Positions 1-38,134 of a stretch of DNA of 64,000 nt are shown here, one piece after another. This DNA is from Flaccisagitta enflata (lineage: Eukaryota; Chaetognatha; Sagittoidea; Aphragmophora). A program made the translations under genes and the position numbers. How positions within the stretch are numbered: position 1 is the stretch's first letter; each line of letters starts with the position of its first letter. The stretch is taken from assembly GCA_965153355.1 (NCBI GenBank), contig OZ231127.1:25482001-25546000 (forward strand), given 5' to 3'. Below the pieces are notes generated by a model. The model did no database searches. It had not been told where the DNA came from and saw nothing but the letters and a program-made list of their open reading frames with translations.

Positions 1-147
1 AACAAGGCCGGATACACGGCCACCAGTTGCGGACGGGTGGGCAGGGGCGGAAATGCGCGTTTTCCCATTTTTCGACTTGTGGGTTACGGACAGACGGACG
101 GACGGACGGACAAAGCCTCTTATAGAGTTGCGTGTCCGCAGCTAAAA
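1..147 (-). repeat. Covarying-arm repeat, copy 1 (Gcgg subfamily)
   Basis: Read on the minus strand, this copy begins with a short T run and a hairpin (126-143, GTTGCG against CGCAGC, one mismatch). It continues with a CTCTATAAGAGG box, a GTCC tetranucleotide tract, the conserved box GCCCCTGCCCACCCG and a second copy of the arm (25-34 on the plus strand, AGTTGCGGAC). It ends in the hairpin GGCCGTGTATCCGGCC followed by TTGTT. The same layout recurs at many places in this window. Confidence 0.75.
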
Positions 148-541
148 GGAAAATTTAGGGAAAATAAAACTTTTGGCAGTAAGGGGAAAAAAGAGAAAAA
201 AGAAAATTTAGGGAAAATGAACTTAAGGCAGTACCAAATCATAAATATGAATTAGTAAAACACAATTTAACGCTATTTAAAAATTAAAAACACTGTTTCA
301 TTGCTATATGGGCAAGAAAATCATTCATTTTTTAACGCGGGGAAGAAAATCAAAGGCAGGGGGGAAAAAATCTAAGGTCATAGAACTATATACGCTCCTG
401 GATTTTTTTCATTTGATGATTTTCAAAACTCGCGCACTCCCAACCGACGAACGGCAATTAAAGCATTGAAAGACGAACAGAAAGTCTTTTTATGAGGTTG
501 GAGGACGTTGGCGCACCCAAAGCAGAGAGAGAGAGAGAGAG

Positions 542-631
<90 letters not shown>

Positions 632-1732
632 CCATAGACAGACAAAATGAAACGGGTGCAGACCGAGAGACAGAGAAGACAGGCAGACTGATAAAAAACG
701 ACAAATTTTCCCGCAGCTAAACGCTCGTTGAAAATCGGAGATAATGCTGAAAAATGAAATCCCTGCATCCATTTTCTAGTGCCACCATAAGGCATAACCA
801 GGATGTGGAATCTGAGATAACATCTTGTCACTAACAAAACAGGGCCGAATACACAACTAAGCAAGTAATGTGAAAGAAGTGGGAAGGGGATTACTTAATT
901 GCAAACATTATGCGGAAAACGAACTAAGCAATAAACGTATGTAGTGCATATTTCTTGTCGTGATGAAATTTTAACTGAAGTAGCCCAAATGTTTGAGGGG
1001 ACTGCTGTTTACAATTTCATCTCTAAGAGCTAACTGGAATAAGGGTTTTCATGTTTTCATTGCATGAGTGGTTTCCTGCCAACAGAATATTTGGTCAGGA
1101 GCAATGATGCAAAAACAACTCGCTAAAAAAATCAGAAATACAGATGGACTGACAGATGGACTAAAAGACAAACCAACAGACCGACGGACAGCGAGTTATA
1201 GAGTCGCCTGCTCAAAAAATGAGTAAAAGAGAGGAAAATAAAGAAGTGGCCGTTGACGAGGCCACACTTGCTTAGCAGAAAAATGGCAATTGAAGCATGT
1301 TTAATTTGAAATAGAAATAATGGAAGCCTTGGAAGGATTTACGTTCCAAAACAATCTGACTCAGTGGTAGTTTCATATTGCAGCGTGCAATTAGTTTTCA
1401 TTTCAAACATTTTTCATTTTGAACTTTGACCATGACAACAGAGTGTTTCAATATAATATCTGCCTTTTCCCTACCCTGTTTTTGTTCTTAGAAATTGGCT
1501 AACGATCAAAATCAGTCTAGTCCCGAACGCCAATGCTCAGGGATTCACGAACGGCTGAAAAACAGTTTTTGAGAATTCCCAACGAATGAAACGTGTCTTT
1601 GATAGTAGCCTTTTTCGCATTTTGTAGGGACGTTCCCACCTACTATCTCCTTCTTCAAACTCAATTCCTTCTGCTCGAATTTTCTGCCATGCTGTGGAGT
1701 TGGCTTTGGCCTTTGTTTTTTTTTCTGCCCAG
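148..1732. other. Downstream flank of the EF-hand gene, no gene seen
   Basis: It holds a (GA)n microsatellite (about 523-628) and a decayed fragment of the covarying-arm repeat on the minus strand (about 1,140-1,225, with GAGTTATAGAGTCGCCTGC). Reading frames here come from the GA array or are short. I see no exon. Confidence 0.5.
523..628. repeat. (GA)n microsatellite
   Basis: About 100 bp of almost uninterrupted GA dinucleotides with one AACGAG interruption. The long reading frames through it in all frames are artefacts of the repeat. Confidence 0.95.
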
Positions 1733-17367
<15,635 letters not shown>

Positions 17368-19084
17368 TTTGACTAATATTAAGAACAAGTGACGCGGGGT
17401 CACAATATCATTGCGGACGGGTGGGCAGGGGCATACAACCCCCATCCACACTCTCGCCCACCCCACACACACTCGGACACATAGACAATCACAATGGCAG
17501 TATCGAAAATGCCCCATCTCCAGACCCTTTGATTTTCCCGCCCCCCGCCGGGGGGGGGGACTCAATAATATACAGGCCTAGTCAGTTGCGTGTCCGCAAC
17601 TAAAATGTATGACGGACGCTACATGCGGTCTACTTGTTCTGTCTTTCATCCTGTCTGTCTGTTTTTCTTTCTGTCTGTCTGTCATGTCAGCTGTCATGTC
17701 TGTCTTTCTGTCTGCGTCTTCCACTTTTTCCGTCTGTTTGCAAACATGTAAGCCCCGGAAAACTGCTTCAAAGACATTGAGAAAGACTTTCATGGAATGG
17801 CATACGGACTCATGACATTCTTCATCCTGTCATCAAATCAGTGATATCATTCAATGGCATTGTCTCCTCGTATAGTAACATTGCAATGACTGTTGATTGA
17901 TTGGCCTTTGTGTGTTGATGTATTTGTTGTTTCTTTGTACATCGCAGGTCTCTCTGCCTGCCGGGTTCTTATAGTGGATTAAATACTTAGATACTAAAAT
18001 AGGACGCTTTTAAGACTCATATCAAATACTGGATGATATCCGATCCGGTCGCCCATTGTGGTTAGATCCGTTAATAATCTAAAGTCTCTTCATGCGCAGT
18101 TGGAAAGCTATTCAGCTAGTTAACGCAGCTTATGTGGATGGACTCTCGATTATGATGGTAGTCCGGTCCGTCTATTCTCCCTGGACCGTTCCGATGCCCG
18201 TGGCGTACGAATTGGATCATCTAGCGAGCTTTTGTAAGTCATGCAATATTTAACGGCTTACAAACAGACCGACCAGGAATTTCTAATCGTGATACATGTG
18301 CTGCATTTCCACAGCTCCGACCTTTACCTATCAGCCAATACCAATATCCGAGTAGCAACAATCCAATTTCTGGCTATCTCACGAATCTGTCGTCAGTCCA
18401 TTTATCTTTTCGACCCTTACACGGTCACTACATTGGTAAGGTCAATTTCTTGTCGTGAGATGTAGGTGACAAACTAACTAGGTTCATCATCGCACTATAT
18501 CTATCAAAAAATTATATCGCTTTCAATTAGTCAAACAATATTTTTATCAATGTGCTTTACAATTATTTTTTCTCGAAAAATAACACAAAACAAATCTCGT
18601 AAGTAGTTTGCGTTGAATAAATACAAGCAAGATGATGTAATATTACAGTGAAAATAACCATTCACCTTACAATCGTATGATGACTTTTGTGACTAGATGA
18701 GCATTGCGAACGCGACTGACACGAAAAGTTGTGGAGATATATGACAAAGGTCAGATATTGGGGAATTCAAAAAATGTAAAAACGTGTAAAACAATACAAA
18801 ACCACTTTCCTCCGGTTGAATACATTTGTAATGGGCAAGGAGGGGAAAGAGAAAGAATTATGAGGAAAAAAGGAGCAAGAGGAACAATGGGAGAGAAATC
18901 GAAGAGGGGGGAAGGAAGGAAAGAAATGGTGGAGGCCGGAGGGGAATGGAGATTTGGAGAGAGATCAACACAAGCGGATGTTCTCTACTTCCGCCTCTCA
19001 TTGAGACCAAACAAATAATGAATAAATAAATAGATGAATGAATAAATAAAACACCGGATGAAATTATTTCCTGCTCTCACTGCT
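17368..19084. other. Intergenic region between EF-hand gene and whirlin
   Basis: It lies between the start of the EF-hand gene and the whirlin stop codon, both on the minus strand. It contains one covarying-arm repeat (17,388-17,606) and a TGTC-rich tract (17,640-17,740). I recognise nothing in 17,800-19,020, and no AATAAA signal was found close to the whirlin stop. Confidence 0.5.
17388..17606 (-). repeat. Covarying-arm repeat directly 5' of the EF-hand start codon
   Basis: Minus-strand copy: AGTTGCGGACACGCAACT hairpin at about 17,583-17,600, conserved box GCCCCTGCCCACCCGTCCGCAA, and terminal GTGACCCCGCGTCAC hairpin at about 17,390. Its end is about 20 bp upstream of the EF-hand ATG (17,367), in sense orientation, so it may form part of the 5' UTR or promoter. 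Confidence 0.75.
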
Positions 19085-29442
<10,358 letters not shown>

Positions 29443-30218
29443 TATTGAGTTCACGCAGATATTACCGCCATAATCAAATTTTCTGTCAAAGTCTTTGCTT
29501 GTGCGTGTTGAATATAATTACTTATTTAGTTTTTTTTTTATTTACAGGAACCAGTCCAAATGAAATAATTCGTTGTACAAAGAGTTTTGTTATTGGTACA
29601 TTCAATGCGTCTTTCCCGGCGTGTGTGTTTTTCTGCGGGTAGCATTAATTAAAAAAAAAAGTTTCTACCTTCAAACAAATAATCGAAAGTCGTTCCGCGT
29701 GAATTTTTTAATTGGCTGGATCATTCCATTTTTCACGCTCATTAGTTTTAAAAGGACTTTTCGTTTCGTTTGAACAATTGGTTTTATGATAAAATTCATC
29801 AGTTCTTTTTTCCTTTAAAAGTTTATTTCTCTTAAGTTTGTTCCAGTTGTTTACTTTCGTCAAACGCCTTTAAGTTTAATATTTCTTTGCTCGCGAATGA
29901 GAAAGTCCCTGGATATAACATATTTTCTCTCTGGCCCGACGTATCCATAAACAAAGAAGATTGTTTTCTGTATTCTTCACCGTCTTCTCGAGGGAATCTA
30001 AGAAAATATCAATTTTTCACGAATATTCTCTAAGAAAGAGGCGCCTGCATTTTTCAGTTATTCTCCCCGCCTTGGTACCGTCAACTTTCACTTGGTGCAT
30101 GGAAATGAATATTTCATTTGTATAAATAAAAAGCAAAAAAGTATATCAATCATTTTTAAATATGAATAAGAAAATTCTTACAGTCCATTAACCTGCGACA
30201 ATGTGTCTAGCCGATTGT

Positions 30219-30537
<319 letters not shown>

Positions 30538-31189
30538 CTATAATTATGCGTTCGCCTATTCCTTATTTTCCACTTGTAATGTTGGGAAATTAATTACAGC
30601 CATACGCCATACGGAAGAGAAGAGGTGTGGCTTCTTCATCTAAGAGTCTCGGACATAAAAACATTAATCAAGAGAGAAAACTAATCAGAAATCCCGCGAC
30701 TATTCTTTTTAATCTCCACCAAAGAATATGATACGTGCCACATCTCAGAAAACGAAGAAGGCTTACTCCTGAACAGACCTGACTCTCGTACTTCATGGAA
30801 TGTCCAATACAGAAAACACAAAAGAGACAAATGGATCATGAATGACAAAACAAAAAAATTAGAGCATTAGGACATCTCGGCATAATAGCATTAAAGCAAA
30901 AAGGATTTAAATCATAGAGAATATAATTGAAGTAAGTAGCTAGATAACAATGAAAAACGGAGCGGGACGGTAAAAAATGCGTTATATGAACCAGGTTTTA
31001 TTTTATGGTAACAATCACAATACTAAGTGAATGTATTTCATAGTGTTTGATTAACAGGAAACATTAAGTAGCGAACTTCTCTTTGTGGCGCCATTTTCTT
31101 TTTACTTCAGTTTGATGATATGAAAGGTGAGCAAATAATGTTGTGCGTCATGAAACAAGGACGAAACATCGCAACGACATCCCACTAGG

Positions 31190-31289
<100 letters not shown>

Positions 31290-32741
31290 GGGCGTTGCGT
31301 GTAGCCATGAAAAGCAACTCTTTTCTTCAATTTTTACCTGGCTTTAGCAAAGAAAGGCGATGGAGTGCGGCATCAAAGTTGGGCTAACGACCTAAGCAAA
31401 ATACAAGTTCCATCCAAGAATTCCACACCCAGTCCTTCCTCCCATCCCCGCAAATTAACCCACTTTGGTTTGAAACTTGCTGAAACCAATTCACTTTCTT
31501 CTTATCAAATATACATTTGCACATTGTCTTTTCGTCAAACGGAATACTAAAGATGCGGAGCTTTTTAGTAATATCTGTTATACAAACACCATTTTTTGAC
31601 AATCAAAAGACGGATAGTCAGTTAGTCAAAGCAGACTAAAAATTTACATTCATGCAAGTGGAAAACCAGCCTCTGCGAAAATAACCAGTGTCATCCTCCT
31701 TCCTCAACCCCCCCTTACCCACCCCCCCCCCCCGGTTTTGACTCTCTTTTGTCTGTCTCCGGACCGATCAGTCTCAGCCCAGGGTGCGGCCTGGCTTTAC
31801 CGATTTCTAGGAGGTAACTCTTTCCGCTTTCCATTTCTCAATCAAGGCTCGTTTCCAAAATACTCCCATCTTTGATCCTTTAGCCTCGACCATCCTCGCG
31901 ATCAGACATAGTCAGAGACTGACTCCTATCATCCATTCTGGACAAATGTCGCAAAACAAATCATTCGTCCGTCGCACGCCATCGAGTCGTTTGAGTCGTC
32001 GTCGTCGTCGTAGTTGCATGTCTTTTGTTTTGGTCATGGAATTTATTCGTTTCTCCCCTTTGATTCGCGTGTGAAAAATTCGTGTAGTTCCGTTTTACAG
32101 CATGGATCAAGTACAGTTGAATCTCGCTCTAGATAACGAACCCGCCAGAAAAGAAATTCCACTTATAACATGCAACTTTTGATCCTAAAAGCTTTTTTTT
32201 TCTTTTTTTTTCCCTATGCCAATAATTTTATTCTGCTTTTGACAAATAAAACTTGTCAGTCCCTTGAAATCCGTCAGAGCGAGATTTTCCTGTACTTAGT
32301 AACTTTTATAGCAATAATTGCATGTAAGGCCATAAGCGTCCTTTGAAACGCTTTCGATAAAGATCTCTTTTTGCGCATTGCGATGACCGAATGTGACCTG
32401 CATTTGGGTGCATTTGCATATTTGTTCCTTCAGTGGAGATCTACTCTTGCTGAATTGCACGGAACCATTGCATTTACCTTCAGTCACAAATAGCCTCTGA
32501 TCCTCAAATAGCCTCTGACCCTCAAATAAAAAAAAATGTTAGAGTGGTGATCAAAAGTGGGCCCGATAGATTTTTCGTCCATTTCTTGGCCATGGGTTCT
32601 TTCCTTCCTTTCCCTTTTTGCGATGGTTGTTCATTTGAATTGTGCTATGGGACAAGTTTCGATAGAGGGAGAAGCGCTTTGGGTTTGATATGTCATTAAA
32701 ACATAAGACAAATAGATATATATTTTAAAGAAATTATTATC

Positions 32742-32755
32742 GTTGCCATGGCAAT
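32742..32755 (+). promoter_or_regulatory. RFX X-box upstream of DNAL1
   Basis: GTTGCCATGGCAAT, one base from the perfect palindrome GTTGCCATGGCAAC that RFX factors bind. It lies about 425 bp upstream of the DNAL1 start codon. RFX/FOXJ1 control of axonemal genes is established across animals; that this site is used is inference. Confidence 0.55.
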
Positions 32756-32918
32756 TAGGAAACTCTTATCAGTAAGGCATGAAATGGGAGAATGAGCTTG
32801 AATTATTTCGATATATCCTTTTACAATAAGATGGAAGAACTGCAAAACTGAGTGCTTCCGGTTACGATTGACATCGTCTTACCTGGCGATACATAAACCT
32901 TTGTATGATCGTCTTTAG

Positions 32919-32996
32919 TCGCGTGCAGCCTGTCTCTTCTATTTTATCACTGCCCCTGCCCAGACTTGAGTAGCCGTGTATCCGGCTTTCTTTTTC
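32919..32996 (+). repeat. Covarying-arm repeat, internally deleted relic
   Basis: Keeps TTTAGTCGCGTGC at its start, then CACTGCCCCTGCCCAGACTT and GAGTAGCCGTGTATCCGGC at its end. The first hairpin's partner arm is lost. Confidence 0.65.
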
Positions 32997-33180
32997 TTGA
33001 AATCTCCATCAAGCCTGATTAAAAACGAAAACCATTTGAATGTTTCTAAGAGAATTCATTACATAGCAAAAAAAAAAAAAATCATCCTTCTCACTTTGAT
33101 GGTATCCATACAGTATACCCCCATTTCACGGCTAACGAATTATTCAAATCACGAACGTCTTGTTAACAGGTTCATGAAAA

Positions 33181-33261
33181 ATGTCTAAAGGCACCACGAT
33201 TAAAGATGCCTTGCAAAAATGGGAGGAGAAAGCGGGCATTAAAGCGCCTGATGCTCTGGAG
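33181..33261 (+). CDS. DNAL1: DNAL1 coding exon 1
   Basis: Encodes residues 1-27 ([19 protein letters not shown], then IKAPDALE) and ends GGAG|GTACAG in phase 0. Confidence 0.93.
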
Positions 33262-36200
33262 GTACAGAAATTTATAAAACTGACAATAACACTGACTGAC
33301 TGACCAAGCTACTGTACAGTATGTAGCTATGTCTCTGACTGATCAACTAAGTTACTGTACAGTACTATCTAGAACAAAAGTATATCGGCAAGATCATTAT
33401 CAGGCTGTTAATTCATCAAATGACTAGGAAAAACATAATTTGATCTTTGAGATTCTTTGTATGTATCTTGTGAACAACAATAACGGCCCAAATTATCTTT
33501 ATATGCTCTTGAAGACGTATTTTGAGAAAGGATGACGTGGTCTTCCCTCACACCTTGAGAGCAGAATTTTTTTATCCATATCAAACGATGTGCGATACCT
33601 TCTCCTCAGCTGCTTACTTACCAACCATCTGATCTATAACCGAGTTTGGAATGATCATGGAAATGACAAGGCGATCCTATGACATCACTCTAGCAGCCTA
33701 AGAGTCGGACAACAATCTTAAACTAACAAAAAAATAACACTTGGCCAAGTACCAAAAGTGACAAGAAATAGAATATAATTTTCAGCTATTTTCATTTGAA
33801 GTAGCAATCTTGTTTTGCCTGTCATTTCTAAACGAATTGAGCTACAAGAACGCGGTTGGTAGCACTAGATCAGAAATTCGATGTAGTTTCAGAATCTCAC
33901 CAATATTTTATATTATTTTTCATTTTCAGCAAAGATATGACCCAAAACGCTCGCCGATATATATATGTTCTAGATAGTATGTAGATATGTCTGAAATTGC
34001 TTTTTTTTTCAAATTGTTTTAAACGGTTTTAAAAAAGTATTTTGAAAGTTTTTTTTCGTTTTGTATAGATTTTGTATGAATGTAGTGAAATTGGACTTTT
34101 GGCGTCTGCGAAATTAACTTGAACATCGCCTTCGTTTAAGAAAATGAACATTTCTGATTTCTTTACATTGACAGGTGAAGCTTTATGCTCAAATTCCTCC
34201 CATTGAGAAGATGGACGCATCTTTGTCGACTCTTCTTGCCTGCGAACGTCTCTCTCTGTCTACAAATTGCATCGAGAAAATTGCCAATTTGAATGGATTG
34301 AAAAATCTGAAAGTTTTATCCCTCGGCCGAAATAACATCAAAAGTTTAACTGGTAACAAGACGTACATGTGTATCACAATTTCTGTATCCTGGCCTGGAT
34401 TAACCTAAAGGCAGAAAAGGCCTTAGGGCCTCGCGCTTTGGGGGGCCTCGCGCTTTGAAGAGGGGGAAGGGGGGAAAAAGAGAGAAGAAAAAAAGAAGAG
34501 GAGAAAGTAAAAAAAAAAACGAAAAAGAAAATACAAACACAAGTTTAAGTCATGCTTTTACATCTACCAATTCAAATAAAACCACAATAAAAGTCTGTTG
34601 GCCGTTTTTCTTGTTGTAGAAACACATGCTTGTAAGAGATTGTGTCGAGGACAGCTCGTACCTAAATGACAAGAAGCAATAATGGTTAATCTTGGTCTTT
34701 AAATTTTTCATTTACCTTACTCCAACTGTTTGACAGAACCCTATAGAAAACCTAAAATGTTCAGATATTAATTTGGACAGCAGATTTGAAATCTACAGAA
34801 AAAACTGATTGAGAAAAGTTTTTTCCTCTTTTCAAAATTCCTTTGGGAATATTGTCAAAATTAATCATAAAAAAGGTAAGTTTAACTATTCTATACAAAA
34901 GCAAACAATATTTTTGCTAACTTCAATGCAAAATTTGAGCATGTTCTAGTTGGAATATTCAAAAAAGGAAAGCTTTGCAGTTCTTACTGTAGATTTCAAA
35001 TCAGTTGTCAAAATTGGGAATTGACTTCTTCAAGATTTAGGGTTTCCTAATCAGGTTTGTCTTACTGAGGATAGGTTGGGGTAAGGTAAATGCGATTTTT
35101 GATAACCAACAATGATGTGGCCTGATGCCTAAGACAGCATCATAACATGGACTGATTGAGGAATGCCAAGATTGGTAAAAAAATCAGTCAGTCTTTGACT
35201 TTTTGGCATATCTAAGAGAAATATGGTTTTAATTTTCTTATTAAAAAGTAAAGCATCTTGACCAACCCATTAGGGCCTCCAATGAAATTGATAGGGTAAG
35301 TAAATTTGATAGCTCTTTCATTTGGCGCCGAGCAGAATGCTCTACGACAATATTTTAAGAGTTATGAATTTTTAAAGATTTTTGATGTTGTTTATGTTTG
35401 TTTGGGCAATGGGCATGCAAATACAAGAAAACATGTCTATGAGCATGGCTGCTCATATGTGAGGTGGTGCTTCAATATTCTAGCTCATTTAGCTCAGTTT
35501 TTTTTTTCTGATTTTAAATGGGATAAGACAAGCTTGGGGCGATCGTGGGATATTTTCGCCAGTTATATTTTAGCACTACTTATGGGATTTTCCTTTACAG
35601 TATTGCCTTGCTCTGCTGATAATGTGCTGCAATCACATTAATGTACTCTTTCAGTCCATATTTGTGGCAGAGATACATTTTATGAACAACATACTGGGAA
35701 AAAGAAAGGGAATAGGAAATCGATTTACTGAAAAATGAGTGATAAAAATTGTCATGAGGTTCCGCGAAAAATTCTTAATCTGCTTCTAGATGAAATATTT
35801 TGCATTTTCAAGAACATGGCTCTTTCTTATGTGTTTTTGGACGAGAGCCATGTTTTTTAGATTTTTGAATCAGTCATTTTCTATGCAAATTAAGAATTTT
35901 TTGTGAGGCTTGTCCAGTGATAGAAAGAATTTTCTTAAGAAAAAGTAGTATTTTTACCCACATATCGATACTGTTTACACTATAAACGTCATTCCTATGA
36001 TATTTCCATGCAAATTCTCAACCAAACTACACATCCACATGTTCTGGGCAGCTCAATAAAGTTGTCTGATCAATTTATCCACATAGTGAAAAACTGGCTG
36101 TGGCAGTGAAAATCTCATATTCAAAAAAAATGTGTCATAAGTGAAATAATGTTTTGATACATGTTTTAGAATGCAAATAAAAAAAACATGTCTGTGAGCA

Positions 36201-38032
36201 TAGCTGCTTGTCTGTGAAGGTGTTTTTAAGTATTTCAGCTTATTTAGCTTATTTAAATGGGATAATTACATAAATGTTTTGATGTAAGCATGCAAATACA
36301 AAAAGATGTCAGTGAGCATAGCTGGTTGTCTGGTTGAGTGATTTTTATTATTTCAGCTCATTCAGCTCATTTGGCTCAGTCCCATTTATCTTTTGTTTTC
36401 AGTGCAATCAATAAATATAACTGTTCTTACTTTGATCCAACAAATGAACAAATATCAGTGAGAAGTGACCAATGCTTACAACTTTTTTCCTCATGCCGCC
36501 ATTACTTGTATTATTGGTTAATGTCATTTAGGTACAGGCTAGTGCCCATCCATGGCATCCATGGGTCTGTTGATCCCTGGTGATTGTTGGTCTGTAGTGA
36601 TCGAGTTGTGTGATTGTCTTTGTGTGAGAATCAGCATGGAGTGGGAAAGGATATAAATGGGACTTTTGTGCCCCTGCCCACCTGTTGGCCAAGGTTCTGT
36701 AAACCCACGTGCTATGTGACTACATCATGCTTTTTCAGTCAGTTGGTCCATTTGTCAGTTTTTTTTTGTTTTTGTTTTTGCGCTTTTTGGCCTAACTGCT
36801 CCTGCTCAAATGATCAAAAGACTTTGAATCAGGGGATTCCTTCCCGCATGCAACTGGGGAAACCATGTATCCGTCCTTGTTAGAACTACAGGGGCCTCGC
36901 GGCAACCATTGCCTCGGGCCTCGCACATGGTTGATCCGGGCCAGTCTGTATCACAATTTCTGTATCACAATTTCTGTTTCCTTTTGATTAATTGTATGAG
37001 TTTTATGTAGGATGAATTGTTGCACATGTCACAAGCTGACCAGTACATACAATCATCTATAACCAACATACACTCTTTTTATTGAGTAAGGACAAAGTTT
37101 ATAGGGACATGAGGCTGAAATTTTGCCAAAATTTATGAACATTTTAAGGACAACCCCCAGCCTAGCCTCAAATTAAGAGAAAAAAATTTTATTTCCTATT
37201 CCAATATATATCTCCAAAATAAAAAATGATGATAATTTGTATTTATACATTGATATGTTTATTATTCAAACAAATACAAATCAATCATTGCAACATTTAG
37301 TATTTTCAAATTAATTTTTCATAACAAATTTATGCTTTTACAATTTTTATTTCATTAACAGTATAAAACTATAGAAAAAATATTAAGGACACATTAAGAA
37401 CATTTCAGCCTCAAATCTGCAAATAAATTAAGGACGTCCCAGCCTCAGAAAAATTTTGCTGGTCCTTAAAAAGTGAAAAGAGTGTTTGTTATGTACATGT
37501 TTGTCAACCTCCTTGTTATTGATTAAATAATAAACAGTAAACATGCAGCTGTAACTATTCTTTAAGTGTATGTGTACGTTTCTGGTAGGATTGGAAGCAG
37601 TTGGGGATACGCTTGAAGAACTTTGGATATCTTTCAACATGATCGAGAAGTTGAAGGGCATCAACGTTCTAAAGAAACTTAGGGTAGGTTGAAGACTTGA
37701 AGTACTAGCGCTGCATTCCTCTTTGCTGTTCGTGGGATGAAGTGAAATGTACATGAATCTATGACGTATGTACGTATGTCTTTTTATATCCGCAGATTTT
37801 GTACATGTCAAACAACCTCGTCAAGGATTGGGGTGAGTTCCAAAAGTTGGCCGATTTACCGGGACTCGAAGATCTTTTGTTCGTGGGAAATCCTCTTGAA
37901 GAGAAACACACGTCAGATGGAGATTGGCGCGAACAAGCCACGAAAAGACTGCCCAAACTGAGAAAACTAGATGGCGTTCCAGTCGTGCGCGAAGAGGCGG
38001 GCGACGAAGAGGAAGCGCCACCGGCTTCGTAA
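33181..38032 (+). CDS. DNAL1: Axonemal dynein light chain 1, four coding exons, 196 aa
   Basis: Join: 33181-33261, 34175-34352, 37589-37683, 37796-38032. It totals 591 nt, with all phases consistent. The protein starts [19 protein letters not shown] and carries the leucine-rich repeats of the LC1 family: [72 protein letters not shown], then [12 protein letters not shown] and an acidic tail. LC1 binds the microtubule-binding stalk region of the gamma outer-arm dynein heavy chain and tunes ciliary beating. Length and order match vertebrate DNAL1 closely. The ATG is preceded by an acceptor-like TTGTTAACAG, so a non-coding 5' exon is likely. Confidence 0.97.
33363..33979. mobile_element. TA-flanked MITE in DNAL1 intron 1 (same family as 5,148-6,740)
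   Basis: Ends TACTATCTAGAACA at 33,363 and TGTTCTAGATAGTA ending at 33,979. The right 200 bp (from TTGAAGTAGCAATCTTGTTT) is clearly similar to the right end of the LINE-inserted copy. It is 617 bp, shorter by internal deletion. Confidence 0.8.
34175..34352 (+). CDS. DNAL1: DNAL1 coding exon 2
   Basis: Follows acceptor CATTGACAG. Encodes [20 protein letters not shown] and the first two leucine-rich repeats; ends ACTG|GTAACA in phase 1. Confidence 0.95.
35755..35912. repeat. Hairpin related to 5,779-5,923
   Basis: Outer arms around AAAAATTCTTAAT and its complement near 35,890-35,910. The inner pair AACATGGCTCT / AGAGCCATGTT surrounds the loop. It shares the TTTTGCATTTTCAA core with the hairpin in the LINE-inserted MITE. 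Confidence 0.65.
36640..36893 (+). repeat. Covarying-arm repeat remnant
   Basis: GTGCCCCTGCCCACCTGTTG, then a segment similar to that at 51,240-51,362 (TTTGGCCTAACTGCTCCTGC, TCAAATGATCAA) and an end with GCAACTGGGGAAACCATGTA and TCCGTCCTTGTT. Confidence 0.6.
36953..37588. other. End of DNAL1 intron 2, no feature
   Basis: AT-rich, no repeat or exon recognised apart from a further copy of ATCACAATTTCTGT beside the hAT target site. Confidence 0.5.
37589..37683 (+). CDS. DNAL1: DNAL1 coding exon 3
   Basis: Follows acceptor TTTCTGGTAG. Encodes [20 protein letters not shown] and [12 protein letters not shown]; ends AGG|GTAGGT in phase 0. Confidence 0.95.
37796..38032 (+). CDS. DNAL1: DNAL1 coding exon 4
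   Basis: Follows acceptor ATATCCGCAG. Encodes [20 protein letters not shown], the last repeats and the acidic C-terminus ([10 protein letters not shown]), stop TAA. Confidence 0.95.
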   Translation: MLYMSNNLVKDWGEFQKLADLPGLEDLLFVGNPLEEKHTSDGDWREQATKRLPKLRKLDGVPVVREEAGDEEEAPPAS

Positions 38033-38128
38033 TATGTCAACTTATATTTCAACTCTTCCATGCTCATTTGTTGTACAGAATCTATTGCATCAAACAAGTC
38101 TTGCTGATTTCTCCTCATTGAAACATTA

Positions 38129-38134
38129 AATAAA
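38129..38134 (+). terminator. Polyadenylation signal of DNAL1
   Basis: AATAAA about 97 bp after the DNAL1 stop codon, in a short AT-rich 3' UTR. Confidence 0.7.

Larger units (their letters stand above)
34390..36944. mobile_element. hAT-like element in DNAL1 intron 2
   Basis: Flanked by an 8-bp direct repeat TCTGTATC (34,382-34,389 and 36,945-36,952). Inverted ends CTGGCCTGGATTAACC and, from the right, CTGGCCCGGATCAACC, each followed by a GGCCTCGCG/GCGAGGCC module. 2,555 bp; no transposase frame is seen. It contains a hairpin (35,755-35,912) and a covarying-arm repeat remnant (about 36,640-36,893). An 8-bp duplication fits hAT elements. Confidence 0.8.

Noticed and set aside
423-864. Long reading frames (Ser-Leu or Arg-Glu repeats) through the GA array
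   Set aside because: They are translations of a dinucleotide repeat; every frame is open. The same applies to the GA, GT, CT, CTTT and GAAT arrays elsewhere (for example 12,034-12,657, 13,874-14,158, 30,201-30,643, 25,000-25,480, 58,789-59,220).
32742-32755. X-box as part of a covarying-arm repeat hairpin
   Set aside because: The repeat hairpins are GTTGCG-based with a different loop, and no other repeat parts flank this site, so it is treated as a separate motif.
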